From: Agapanthus africanus
Lineage: Eukaryota > Streptophyta > Magnoliopsida > Asparagales > Amaryllidaceae
Assembly (NCBI GenBank): GCA_030015575.1
Contig: JASDDO010000028.1
Coordinates: forward strand, 27,073,154-27,137,153
DNA: 64,000 nt
Direction: 5' to 3'
Under the pieces are notes generated by a model that was not told where the DNA came from, did no database searches, and saw only the letters and a list, made by a program, of their open reading frames with translations. The translations under genes were made by a program, and so were the position numbers. Within the stretch, counting starts at the first letter, position 1. Each line of letters opens with the position of its first letter. Shown here in pieces: positions 1 through 10,088 of the stretch.

Positions 1-362
1 GGAAGAATTAAATTCTTCAAACTTAGTTATTTCCTCTAAATTTTGGAACTGCATGACAGAATCTCCCCGATGAGAATTAAATTCTCAACTTGTGGGGAGA
101 TCTGCTTCTGCAGACCTCAACCAGAGAAAGACCTAAGTTCATGTTTGGAAGAGTTAAACTCTTGTATAAGGAGATAAAATGATCTCTAGGTCCTTTTTTC
201 TTACCTAGAGTTTCTTTTCTTCAAAGAGAAATACTCCTCTTTTTTTCTCAAATCTTATGGGGGGTTTCCTCTCTTGTTCCTTTCAGTTTCGGGTCATTTA
301 TATAGTAGAGGCAAGTTTTTTGATTTAGTTAAGGAAATCTCTTATTGAGAGATTTTCTGATT

Positions 363-842
363 GATTCGGGGATTTTATCCACCGCTGGATTTTTGATCCA
401 AGCACTTCTGTTTTACAGAAGATATTTTTCTTGTTTTTAACAATATTGGGAAAATATTTTCCATACAGAGTTTATTCTGTAACTTGGTGATTTTTAATCA
501 CCATTGGATTTTTAATCCAACGGTGCTCTATTTTACAGAGTGTAATCTTTCTTATTTAGAAAGATTGGGGAAATATTTTCCCATACAGAGCTTATTCTGT
601 AGCTTGGTGATTTTTAATCACCATTAGATTTTTAATACAACGGCGCTCTATTTTACAGAGAGTAATCTTTCTTATTTAGAAAGATTGAGAAAATATTTTC
701 CCATACAGAGCTTATTCTATAGCTTGGTGATTTTTAATCCCCATTGGATCTTTAATCCAACGGTGCTCTGTTTTACAGAGCGTAATCCTTCTTGTTTAGA
801 AAGATCTGAGAAAATATTTTCCAAATAGGGTTTTCATCCCTC
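363..842. repeat. Tandem array of four 120-bp units made of short palindromes
   Basis: The word CTTGGTGATTTTTAATCACC recurs at 483, 603 and 723, an exact 120-bp period; a degenerate copy occupies about 363-482. Each unit is a chain of short inverted repeats: GGTGATTTTTAATCACC, TTGGATTTTTAATCCAA, CTCTATTTTACAGAG, AATCTTTCTTATTTAGAAAGATT (written here in part), GGAAAATATTTTCC and ACAGAGCTTATTCTGT. It lies within or beside the Tat-type LTR. No coding potential is evident. Confidence 0.85.
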
Positions 843-888
843 TTATTTAGAATTTAATTCTATCGGTTCAGAAGGCATTAGGAACCCT

Positions 889-1209
889 CACGTGTAGCAA
901 GTAACCCCTATGGCATTAAACTGGTTTGCTTTTATGTAGCAGTCCCAGAGAAAGGTATCACGTGTTGGCACGTGAGCTAATGTTCAGGAATGTCACGTGT
1001 GGCACGTGACCCCCATGAAGTTAAGTCCAGTAAAGAGAATCACGTGCTAACACGTGAGCTTCTCTGGCCTGTTATTTGTTTTGGGAAGGCGCCTATATAC
1101 TTTGTATATAGATGCTCACGTGCCTGCACGTGAGGCTCAATTTCAGCCTTATTTGTTAAGCCCAATGCCTATATTCTTTGCTTCAAGGCGCATCACGTAT
1201 GGGCACGTG
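889..1209. promoter_or_regulatory. Array of paired CACGTG (G-box) palindromes
   Basis: Exact CACGTG occurs at 889, 959, 969, 994, 1003, 1041, 1051, 1117, 1127 and 1204, and a one-base variant (CACGTA) at 1194. Most form pairs whose starts are 9 or 10 bp apart, about one helical turn. CACGTG is the core G-box bound by plant bZIP and bHLH factors (established). A regulatory role in this LTR is inference; the sequence shows only the clustering and spacing. Confidence 0.5.
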
Positions 1210-1329
1210 ATGCTCCATTTGGGGTTGTACTTCCCATCGCTTTTTATTCATTATTTATTATTATTATTATTTTTATAAGGGAACAAATTAAATAGCTCTT
1301 GGCCGAAAATTTTGGCGGGAACAGATTTA

Positions 1330-1860
1330 AACTCCACAAAATCATTTTTATTGTGGAGTTCAACTCAAAAAGAATTTTTATTATGAAGTTAAACTCCTAA
1401 AGTATTTTTATTGTGGAATTCAACTCTTAAAGAATTTTTATTATGGAGTTAAACTCCAAAAGATTTTAAATGTGGTTAAACTCCTAAAAGTATTTTTACT
1501 GTGGGGTTCAATTCCAAAAGAATTTTTTTATTATGGAGTTAAACTCTAAAAGATTTTAAATGGAGTTAAACTCCTAAAAGGATTTTTATTGTGGAATTCA
1601 ACTCCAAATTTTTTTTTTTGTGGAGCTAAACTCCAAAAAATTTCCTCATTTCTTTTTGAAAAGAAACTCAAATGGATTCTCTTGAAACTCCAAGATTTAG
1701 ATATTGGGTGATGAAAAGAGACCATTTTTCTTCTCTTGATGGAGCCTCAAGAGGTAGGTTTCCCTTTTTCTCACTCTCTCAAATTGGATCTTGAGAAGCG
1801 AGAAGAAATTAGCGAAAATCTTCATTTTATTTGATTGGATATGAGAGTTAAACTCTCTTT
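1330..1860. repeat. Dispersed GAGTTAAACTC-type palindromes in LTR
   Basis: Variants of the 13-bp palindrome GGAGTTAAACTCC recur (for example near 1381, 1447, 1536, 1562, 1622 and 1846), interleaved with GTGGAGTTCAACTC forms and A/T-rich spacers. The same word appears in the LTRs at 47530-47640 and 62150-62230, linking these copies as one LTR family. Confidence 0.75.
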
Positions 1861-2352
1861 CAAAGAGTTTATGGTAAAAAACTATTTTTTTTTTGGGAAA
1901 AGAAGAGTTAAAATCTTAATTTAATTCAGAAAAGAGAAGAAGTTTTTGAACCTTAAGGAAGGAGAAGGAGATACAAAAACCCTAATTTTTTAGGAGAATG
2001 AATTCTTCTTTTTTTTTCATTATCATGTCGTCTTATATAGGTTTACAAGTTTGCACATAACCCATTAGGCTTTACAAAATGGCATTTTTCTCATCCCATA
2101 CTCATGTGCTTATTTCTTTTTGCACATGAACCATGGGCTTTACAAAAATTTCGCTTTATGTCCATTTTCCTTACATTTATTCATAAAAATTATATCAAAA
2201 TTATTTATTACATAATTTTCATTTTCGCATTGGGGAGGCCGGCGGCGGGGCTTGACTTGGTCAGGGTCCACTTGGCCTGGGCTTGGGCCCATTTGGTTTG
2301 GGGTTGACTTTGATTTTGACTTGGTCAACCGGGAAGTAATTTTTCACCCCCA

Positions 2353-2695
2353 ACACAGACTACCGACGTCGTCGAGAAGTTCAAGAAAGAATATTAGGAT
2401 ATTTTGTTTTAGTGTAGTTTTTATGATTGCATGTTTATTTTCTTATATTGTTTTAAATGTTGTAATGTGTGCTTTCTATCAATAAAATCTATGTGTGTTC
2501 ATTTAAATTTCAAATTTTAAACCGTCTGAACCCAACATCAGATTGACTTACAATCTCTTCCTTTCTCATTTCCTAATCCTAGACGTCTCCATAGGCTACC
2601 GATCATTTCTCTCTCTCTCTCCAATCTCTCTCAAACTCCATTCAAACCCTAAATTCCACCCAAAATATTCCAATTTCACTCTAACCCCATAATCC
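2353..2695. other. Non-coding stretch with polyadenylation-like signal and CT-rich leader
   Basis: The LTR edge abuts sequence that could be the 3' end of a transcribed unit: a short open stretch ends at a TAG near 2393, followed by AT-rich DNA with AATAAA near 2481. From about 2540 the strand becomes CT-rich with a (CT)n run near 2610-2622, resembling a plant 5' untranslated region for the open frame that begins at 2696. No RNA gene is recognised. Confidence 0.3.
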
Positions 2696-3037
2696 ATAGC
2701 ACCCAAGCCTGTCAAGAAGGCCGTTGCCACAAAGAAAAGGAAGTCGAATCCTACCGATCAATCCCCCGATGCAAACTTGTTCATCAACGTCGACCCAACC
2801 TTCAATTTCATCTCAACCAATCAAGAACCTATTAATATTCCTCTTCCTCCTCCGACACAAGTCTTTGAATTCGCCGCCTTTGAAACCCGCATCGTTGATC
2901 GCATCACTTCATCTCACGGTCAACTTACTGGCCGCATCGATCACCTTTCCATCCAAATCGATCATCTTACCGAGCAAATGACCGTTTTGTTTTCCAAGTT
3001 TCCGTCCAATGCGCCGCCGCCGCCGCCAAAAGAATAG
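2696..3037 (+). pseudogene. Small open frame with probable lost start codon, unknown function
   Basis: An open frame of 113 codons runs from ATA at 2696 to a TAG at 3035-3037. If the first codon were ATG the product would begin with a basic, Lys-rich stretch (APKPVKKAVATKKRKS), consistent with a nuclear-localisation-like or nucleic-acid-binding N terminus. The first in-frame ATG is internal; 2777 opens the remaining frame with an alternative codon. The second half (about residues 60-100) has a heptad-like pattern ending in a run of prolines before the stop, suggesting a short coiled coil. A CT-rich leader lies upstream and a T-rich, 3' UTR-like sequence downstream. I do not recognise the family; a retroelement accessory frame or a host gene fragment are both possible. 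Confidence 0.3.
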
Positions 3038-4187
3038 ATTAGGAACCTAAAGATTAGGTCCTAGTTTAGTTTTTCATTTTGTGTTCTTTGTTTGCTTGAA
3101 TTTTATGGATGTTAATGTGTTTAGCGTGTTTAAGTTTAGTCTGGTGTAGCTTGTAGTATGTTGAGTTCTTAGTTTGTGTGTTTCTTGAACTTCATGTTTC
3201 TATAGCTTTATGCATTTTGTTTCATTAATTCGTGTATATATCGTATCTCATTACTATTTTCATTTCTTATTATGAATCATGCGCTATAAATGACTATTAA
3301 ATCATACTTGATTCAATCAAAATACACTTTATTCATTTACTAACTACCTACCTTTTAGATTAATTTTGTGTTAAGTTCTTATGAATCATATGCTTAATTT
3401 GTACGGTTATTCCTACTCGATTCATTAATATAAACTTTGTTCATGGGATATAACTTAACTTGTCTCATTTTGTTTTCCACAAACTTAAATTTCAATATTC
3501 ATGTTTAGTTTCGTACCCTTTGCTCTATTTTTCAAAATTTTTGATATTTTTCAAAAAATGGGAGAAAATATTCATGAATATCCTTAATTATGCTTTAATG
3601 GTCATAAAAATTGAATTATCTCACTCGTATTAATGCCATACTTCTTGAAAAATAGTATCAGCGGTATGGGACACCGATATGAGTTCAAATATTTTTTCAA
3701 CCGAGCATGAATTAAGGGAGAGTATTTAAATCGAATTTATACTTTTTATATATCATGAATTCTTTAAATAAGTTTTTCTAAATATCGAAAAGAGAGAGAT
3801 TATTGGTATCCGTGTCATACGATTCTCAGTTCGATTATTTAGTTCAAACATTTATTTAAATGAATTCATAAGTTACTGATGACGTTTCCAAGTTTATATC
3901 TTGAATACAGCATGACGATATATCAAAAATCAAGCATTGTTGCCTATAATGTGATACGCACTCAAACGGTGATATGGCATGACAACTCGATACAAGCAAC
4001 AATGTGATGCAAGCCAAATCAAGATTCAATCACGTCTCAACGTAACCAAGGAAATGATCCTAATCGAAGAACCAAAACGAAGATAGAAGTTATGAGCATT
4101 ATATATGTACTTAGTAATGATCTCATAAGGTTATAAACCCCATTCCAAACTATTTCTAATGCTCAAAATGTCTTCTTTTCTTTTAGA
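3038..4187. other. AT-rich non-coding DNA
   Basis: After the stop codon at 3037 the sequence is T-rich and then generally AT-rich, with no sustained open frame on either strand. The first 200 bases resemble a 3' untranslated region. A degenerate retroelement origin is likely from the context, but I see no diagnostic motif. Confidence 0.4.
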
Positions 4188-4400
4188 GACGTCTAACATA
4201 TCCGTTGAAATTCAAACTGCCAATATTTCAAAACAGTTTTCATTCATGTCAGAAAATAGACGTCTCCTACAGACGTCTGAAGAGATATTTTGAAACCGCA
4301 GACGTCTGTAGAAAAAACTTCAAAATTCTTCATTCTGTATATTTTTCAGAGACGGCTATACAGACGTCTCTATAAGGAGTTTATTCCTGGAGCAGACGTC
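4188..4400. promoter_or_regulatory. Cluster of GACGTC palindromes upstream of a TATA box
   Basis: GACGTC, mostly as AGACGTCT, occurs at 4188, 4259, 4272, 4301, 4363 and 4395, with a variant GACGGC at 4351. This C-box/CRE-like core is a known plant bZIP target. The cluster ends about 160 bp before TATAAATA at 4558-4565. The layout resembles an LTR U3 promoter; the LTR boundaries are not resolved. Confidence 0.4.
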
Positions 4401-4557
4401 TCCAAGGGCAGTTTTGTTGGTTTATTTGAAATTTGAATTTTAAATCGATTGGACACTTACGCCGTTTTCAGTCGTAATAACCTCCAACGGTCATTAACTG
4501 TTTTATGACTGTTTTTCAAAGTTATGGGTAGTTAGTATAACTTCTCATATCAATTTC

Positions 4558-4565
4558 TATAAATA
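4558..4565 (+). promoter_or_regulatory. Putative TATA box of an LTR-like promoter
   Basis: TATAAATA stands downstream of the GACGTC cluster and upstream of a long non-coding leader-like stretch (about 4590-5250) that contains three imperfect CTCAACCCA-containing repeats at 4781-4860. No matching second LTR or primer-binding site was found in the window, so the element type is unassigned. Confidence 0.35.
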
Positions 4566-4780
4566 CCAATGAAATCTCACATTTTCATCAAACATTCATT
4601 GCAAATATATTGAGAAATTTTCTTATTCTTCTCGTGCTTCACTTGCCAAATTCATTTCCTCAGAGCCAAAACCTATTCTAATCTCTTAAATCAATCCTTA
4701 TTTCACACTGGTTATAATCTATTAAGATCGTAGTACTGAGAGTAAGTAAATTTCTTGTTTGTAAAACGATTATAAACCCA

Positions 4781-4860
4781 CAAGAAAGGGTGTCTCTCAA
4801 CCCACGACAAAGAGTGTTTCTCAACCCATGAGAGGGAGTGTCTCTCATCGCTTGAATTGT
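4781..4860 (+). repeat. Three imperfect ~28-bp direct repeats
   Basis: Words of the type AAAGGGTGTCTCTCAACCCA repeat three times with small changes. They lie in the leader-like segment after the TATA box. The stretch from here to about 5530 holds no coding sequence that I can recognise. Confidence 0.6.
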
Positions 4861-5529
4861 ATGGATTTGAAGTGTAAAAAGAGATCTTCCAAGAGAGGCA
4901 TAGATTAAAAAGGAAAGTGTGGCTTTCCTAGAGAATCACAGGCTAGAGAGGAAGAAAACATGTTTCTTAGAGAATCACAAGCTCAAGGGTATGACCCTTG
5001 TGAAGAGTGATTTTTGTTCTTCACATCCCTGTAAAGAGAGATTCGTGTTCTTTACAACAATAGTACAGAAATTCTGAGAAGGTGTCTTAAGCGTGGACTA
5101 GCCACAGAAGTGTGGTGAACCCTAATCAACAAATCATTGTGTTTGCGATTGTCTTTACTCTTTTATTTTTCTGTGTTTGTGTAGATTACCGCATTATGTT
5201 TCTTGTTTAAAACTTATGTTAAATAATTTTTGCAGAAACTCGGTAATCTTCTAAAATATAGTAATTAAGTTGTTAAATTTGCAATAGGATATTATAATTA
5301 TCTTATTCACTCTCCTCGAAGATATTTTCAAAAGTTCCATTTTCTAAATAAATCTTAGGAAATACTAAAATTAGTATTTTAAATTCTTTTCTTTCTCCCA
5401 AAAATTATATTAATCATTTATAAACTCAAAATCAAAGTAACCATTTTCCAAACTTTTCTATCAAAACAACTTAGAAAATAATTGATGACTAAAAAAGATT
5501 TTATTCAGCATATGAAAATTACAGTCGTT

Positions 5530-6792
5530 ACAGGTATGATATGCCCACAGCGTCTCACGGGGCTTCAGATTCCAGTCTCGTTTATTAACTGATGTATTTT
5601 TCTTCAAAAGCTTGTATAGGGTTTTGTTGAAGGCTTCGGCCAACCTGTTGGCTCTTAGATTATAAATAGAAGAATATCTTCAGTTTATCTTTTGTTGAGT
5701 ATTGAATCTTGAGATTTTGAAGTTCTTGAAAGAAGGACCGTTATCTGAAAGGATCCGCTTCGGTATGCCGAAGCGATATAAAATATTATATCAGAAGAAT
5801 ATCAGAATATCCTCTGTTCTGACTTCTTTTAGAGGGACGGCTTCGGGCCATCTAGAAAAGTAGTCAGTGGCCGCCAGTATGAACCTATGACCTTTAGATG
5901 ATGGAGGGTCAATTGGTCCAACTATATCGGTGCCCCACATTTCGAAAGGTCACCACGCTACAATAGGATGTAGCGAATTGGAATGCTTATGTATGAAGTT
6001 GCCGTGTATTTGACATATGTGGTATTTCTTCGCATGCTCTTCATAATCCCGTATCATTGTGGGCCATTAATATCCCAGCCTTTTGATTTGAAGGCGCATT
6101 TTGGGACCAGATTGGTGTGCACCACAGACATCGGAGTGAACTTTTTTCATAACTTTTTGGGTTTCGGCCAAGAACAGACACCTGAACCATAACAGGTCAT
6201 ATGATTTTCGGTATAGCGTGTTGTTTCCGAATACGTATCGGAGAGCTCTCTTCTCTAACTGAACCCTCACAAATTTCTCTTCTAGCAGTTTATCATATCG
6301 GAGAAATTCTACGAAAGGTTCTCTCCAATCATGCTCTTCTTGAATGGTCGGGACTTCTTCGGCAGGACAATCTACTTGTTCCAGCATTTCTTCTTCATGT
6401 TGGTAAGTCGGAGGTAGAATTTGGCTGCTTTGAGCCGTAATTAGGATTTCTTCCATATCGAGATCAGCCAGTTCTTTTGCTAGACGAGCAAGCACGTCAG
6501 CTTTTACAACGCTCTTGGGTTTTTCATCAATTCGATGGTGACAAACTGTTTCATGGGTTCCACGACCCGGCTTCTTTATCGAGCCAACTCCGGCCGGTAT
6601 ACTTGGCAGTCGCCATTTACTTGGTTGACGACCAACTGAGAATCTCCGTAAACACGCAATCAGGTGATCCCCATTTCTATGGCGAGTTCGAGACCGGCTA
6701 TCAGTGTTTCATACTCAGCCTCATTGTTTATACGAGACTCGGTAAAAGCGAAAGAATATCGCAGGACTCTTCCTGATGACGTGTTGAACAAC
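5530..6792 (-). pseudogene. Tat-type gypsy RNase H-integrase remnant
   Basis: Reading the minus strand from 6792 downward, an RNase H segment contains NNEAEYETLIAGLELAIEMG and VYGDSQLVVNQVNGD; a zinc-binding integrase N terminus ends in CGAHQSGPKMRLQIKRLGY (about 6067-6130); the integrase core has MWGTDIVGPIDPPSSKGHRF (about 5880-5945), SDNGPSFKN (about 5730-5760) and an AEAFNKTL stretch holding the probable catalytic Glu (about 5620-5640). These are standard signatures of Tat-lineage polyproteins. In-frame stops and frameshifts break it, for example a stop after the ELAR stretch near 6570, and homology fades after the LWAYHT stretch near 5530. No LTR pair flanks it. It would have supplied RNA degradation and cDNA insertion functions; it is now dead. 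Confidence 0.9.
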
Positions 6793-7342
6793 AATCCTAA
6801 TCTTGTAGAAGTTGGAACCTCAAAATTTAATCAATCAAAACATGTGTATGAAAGGAAGCTCTAAAATCTAAGAATAGCCTAGACCTAATAATGGTAAATT
6901 ACTTCAAAGTCTCTTATTTAAAGGTTAAACTTTTTTTAAGGAAAGCCAAACTAGGAAACTGCTAAAATCTGTGCCTTGGAGCCTCCATAGAGCCTCTAAA
7001 TGATGATGCCAGGCAACGATTCAGCAAATTATCTGTCGACCCCATCCATAGGCAGGATGGCCCATTCGGCCGGAATAGAGCTCCTATTGTCATTTCTAAA
7101 TTGTCAAAGAACTTAATGCAATGAAATCATATATTGAAATATTAGATTCATTGAGTAAAAAAATTGGGTCTGATTTGCGAGTAATATTGGAGTTGGACAC
7201 AATTACTTAAATTCTTGTCGTAATAAATATAGAAAATGAAAGAGAATTCAATGAAATCATATATATTGAAGTTCGTTGTGCATTAATGTCATGAGTTCTG
7301 CAAATTAGTTTGCTTTTGGATGTAATTGATTTTCGTTTTCGG
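6793..7342. other. Non-coding stretch between Tat remnant and foldback element
   Basis: Up to about 7075 the sequence may still be gypsy-derived, but I cannot place it in a domain. The remainder is AT-rich and contains repeated ATATATTGAA words (near 7130 and 7265). No gene or RNA is recognised. Confidence 0.4.
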
Positions 7343-7595
7343 CTTAATTGCACAAAGTTATCCATGGACTTTCATATTTTTTTGCGATTGATACCATGAA
7401 CTTTCATAATTAGAGATAGCCACCATGAACTCCACTTCCGTTTGCAAATTAATACCATTTTATGCCACGTCATGGTACCTATTTGCAAAATATTGAACTG
7501 CTTATGAAAGTGCATGGTATATATCTCTAATTATGAAAGTTCATGACATCAATCGCAAAAAACATGAAAGTTCATAATATCTTTGTGCAATTAAG
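7343..7595. mobile_element. Foldback/MITE-like element with long inverted repeats
   Basis: The ends CTTAATTGCACAAAG (7343) and CTTTGTGCAATTAAG (to 7595) are exact reverse complements. The inner parts continue to pair: TTGCGATTGATACCATGAAC against GTTCATGACATCAATCGCAA, with ATAATTAGAGATA against TATCTCTAATTAT. Arms of about 110 bp surround a small loop around 7470. Such near-complete palindromes are typical of non-autonomous DNA transposons. I could not define a convincing target-site duplication, so the superfamily is open. Confidence 0.75.
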
Positions 7596-7719
7596 TCTTC
7601 TTTTTTCCTTGTACCGTTAGTCTTCTTATCGATTTCTTTTTGAAAAGGCTTGTAAAACTATACATCTTTGATTGGTGCAGGGTGGTTAGGTTTAATCTTC
7701 ATATGGCCCCATAAAAGGA

Positions 7720-8655
7720 GAATTTACCGATCGAATTGAGACCCGGTCCGATCTCCCTCCAGAGATTCTTGCGCTCGTCATATGACATCTACCCTTAGAA
7801 GCCACAAAAACTTCTCCTTGGTTTGCAGGCAGTGGAAAAATACCGTCCCTTGTATATCGTGTCGATACGTGCCCATTATTGGTCTACATCAAAAGTTTCG
7901 GGGATAATACTTTTTTCTACTGCAGCCCCGTGTACAAGAAAAAGTTTTCGGTGGGCCGCTCTTTCAACGGCATATTAGGCTGCAAGTTCTATTATGCCAA
8001 GAATGGCTGGTTGGTGCTATATAAGGATTCTGAAATCGTTATGGTGAATCCCGTTACCGATATATTGCATAAATTCCCTATGAACTTGCCGTGCCCATGT
8101 GACATCAATGGCGCTGCATTCTCTGGATGCCCTTATGATATTGGTTTCAAGATCTTTGCTATCATTTGCTTATTGGAAACGGAATGTAGGATTTACATAT
8201 ATGAAAAGGGCCAATGGAACTTGTGATGTTTTGTTGTTTTGGTTTGAAATGAATGGCTGAGGTTCTGACGGTTCGCATGGGCGTGCGCAACTTAGAAGTA
8301 GATATTTTCCGTCTCGACATGAAAAGGAAGAGATGGGAGATTAGTGCCAGCAGTGGTAATCAAACTATATTTTTAGGTTAGCGACAACTTTGAAATGAGG
8401 AATGGAGAACAGAACATGCACTACCAAGATTCATGGCGATGCGGAGATAATTGATGACATGAAGATTTCTGAAAGGCAAATCTTTTTCGTTTCAAAGAAA
8501 TTGTTTCCGAATACGAGAGCTGGGATCAAAGAAGTCTTGCAAAGGAGAGGTGTGCTATTATAGTTGGGCGGATGGGAGATCCGCTGAATATGAAGAGGAG
8601 AAAGATCACATGTTTATAGTATGTGGTTTGAGCCGAGTTTAAATACAAGCTCATC
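7720..8655 (+). pseudogene. F-box/DUF295 (KIB-type) protein pseudogene
   Basis: Near 7745 a typical F-box opening (SDLPPEILALVI) appears and stops at TGA near 7780; the F-box continues in another frame (HLPLEATKNFSLVCRQW), so at least one frameshift is present. A 115-codon open section (7879-8226) contains FYYAKNGWLVLYKDSEIVMV and NPVTDILHKFPMNLP, a pattern typical of the DUF295 beta-propeller region of plant F-box proteins. Beyond the stop, VFRLDMKRKRWEIS near 8310 and YYSWADGRSAEYEEEKDHMF near 8556 match later parts of this family in shifted frames. No upstream ATG is in frame with the F-box. Intact members are proposed SCF ubiquitin-ligase adaptors. Family assignment is from memory of motifs; the decay is directly visible. 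Confidence 0.7.
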
Positions 8656-9446
8656 GAATCTAGGAAATATCAAGAAATGTTGGTATTAATCTTAGTTTTA
8701 CAAGCACAAATTCAGCTTTAACTTAGGTCTAATGATTGTCCGATTTTTCTTTGAAATTTGTTTTTGTTGTGTAGATTTAAATTTGAGCCTGAGTGTTTTG
8801 TGTCAAAAAAAATTCTTGAAGGGTATAATTAAAAGCCATACAGGTAAAAGGACTGGTGTTGTGCAAATAACCCTTTTTATTTTCTTTTATTTTGAACTCT
8901 TTTTTGAAAATGAACTGTTAAATCTAACGTGCACACGTCACACACGCGCCCAAGGGTCCCAAAGATTTGCGCCGAGCCCTTTTGCTTTCCCAAATCAATG
9001 CTCGTTAATCGAGAAAGTTTGATCATGTAACGATGCAAGACTGGCTCAATATCTCTATCCCAACATTGGAACCTTGCTGTTGTAATGATAATATTAAAAA
9101 AGAATTCTGAGGAAAGGGTCAACCGTTTGTTCTTGAATTAACTACACGACACGCATGACACGCAAGGGCCCACCCTTAAGAGTGTGGGCCCCACACCTCA
9201 CCGCAGGCTGTGCTGTGCAAAAATCGTGCACTCGTAACCTTTTATTGGAGAAGCATATGCTCTCAAAAGTTGTGGTATGAATTGCTTCAATAATAGAAAA
9301 TATCTCAAGCCTTCTCATTTATAATTTATTTCTAAAATATCTTTTATTTAAATATTTAGATAAAAAAATTCTTCTTTCCATTTATTCAATATTATAATTC
9401 CATCTAAATGTTTCCTAAATATCTTTTATCGAATTAAAGGTGGGTA
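8656..9446. other. Non-coding stretch without recognised gene
   Basis: Mixed AT-rich DNA. Positions 8930-9240 are locally richer in GC, with ACACG and GGGCCCAC words, but have no coding or RNA signature that I can support. Short open frames on both strands here look like chance. Confidence 0.4.
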
Positions 9447-9457
9447 AAATCCTCCCA
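9447..9457 (+). repeat. Left target-site duplication of RTE LINE
   Basis: AAATCCTCCCA here is identical to 9928-9938, and the two copies bracket the LINE fragment exactly at its microsatellite tail and at its truncated 5' end. Confidence 0.85.
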
Positions 9458-9927
9458 ACAACAACAACAACAACAACTGAGCCTTTTATCCCAAGCATAA
9501 GGGGTAGGCTACATGAACCAACATGAGAATCACGCCGGGTCCAACACATGAATCCTCTGTCTCCACTCACATCTATCGAACAATATACTTTCATTGAGTC
9601 CTTTGGCAACCATATCGTTTCGTATCACCTCCATCCATGTTTTCTTCGGTCTCCCTTTTGCCCTTTTGCCATTACCCATATCGAGAGTATCTATTCGTCG
9701 AACCGGTGCTTCCATAGGTCTGCGTCGCACATGACCAAACCATCTAAGCCGGTTTTCCCGCATCTTCTCCTCCACGGGTGCTACACCAACTTTTGCACGA
9801 ATATCCTCATTTCGTACCTTGTCTTTTCTAGTGTTACCGCACATCCAACGAAGCATGCGCATCTCCGCTACGTGCATCTTCTGTGTATGATGCTTCTTAG
9901 GAGCCCAGCATTCTGTACGAAATGAGG
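9458..9927 (-). mobile_element. 5'-truncated RTE-type LINE, 3' end only
   Basis: On the minus strand an open frame (9877-9530) encodes the C-terminal end of a LINE reverse-transcriptase protein: EMRMLRWMCGNTRKDKVRN, AKVGVAPVEEKMRENRLRWF and GHVRRRPMEAPVRR are the classic tail motifs of plant RTE elements. The frame ends near the conserved 3' untranslated words (GGCTACATG side) and then a (TTG)n tail seen on the plus strand as (AAC)n at 9458-9477. Only about 470 bp remain, a 5' truncation typical of target-primed reverse transcription. The full element would encode endonuclease plus reverse transcriptase; this copy cannot move by itself. Confidence 0.92.
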
Positions 9928-9938
9928 AAATCCTCCCA
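9928..9938 (+). repeat. Right target-site duplication of RTE LINE
   Basis: Exact 11-bp copy (AAATCCTCCCA) of 9447-9457, directly abutting the truncated LINE end. Confidence 0.85.
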
Positions 9939-10088
9939 TTACCGTTAAATCATCTTTTCCTCTCAATTTTCTTTGTTTTACATCCATAATGAACCAAATA
10001 AAAAAGGGAAATCTCTATCAAGATTTTATCCAAGCTTGTCCAACATGAGATCTCTTTTGGATTTTATAAACGTTAAGAATAAAAAAAA

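Larger units (their letters stand above)
1..2352 (-). mobile_element. Tat-type gypsy LTR, right end seen, left end outside window or unresolved
   Basis: The right edge reads, on the minus strand, as an LTR start (TGTTGGGGGTGAAAAATTAC) followed by repeated TTGACC-type motifs. This matches the starts of the better defined Tat LTRs ending at 48299 and 62906. Positions about 1300-2352 share the GGAGTTAAACTCC palindromes and the segment about 'wild-type' TTTACAAAAT and ACATGAGCCATGG-like words with those LTRs. The part left of about 1300 differs from them, so it may be a longer LTR variant or another repeat. No polypurine tract lies to the right of 2352, so the element is broken there. Family assignment is inference from the shared LTR edge. 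Confidence 0.6.

Noticed and set aside
1-850. CRISPR-like array
   Set aside because: Repeats are contiguous 120-bp tandem units without unique spacers, in plant DNA, and no cas gene is present.
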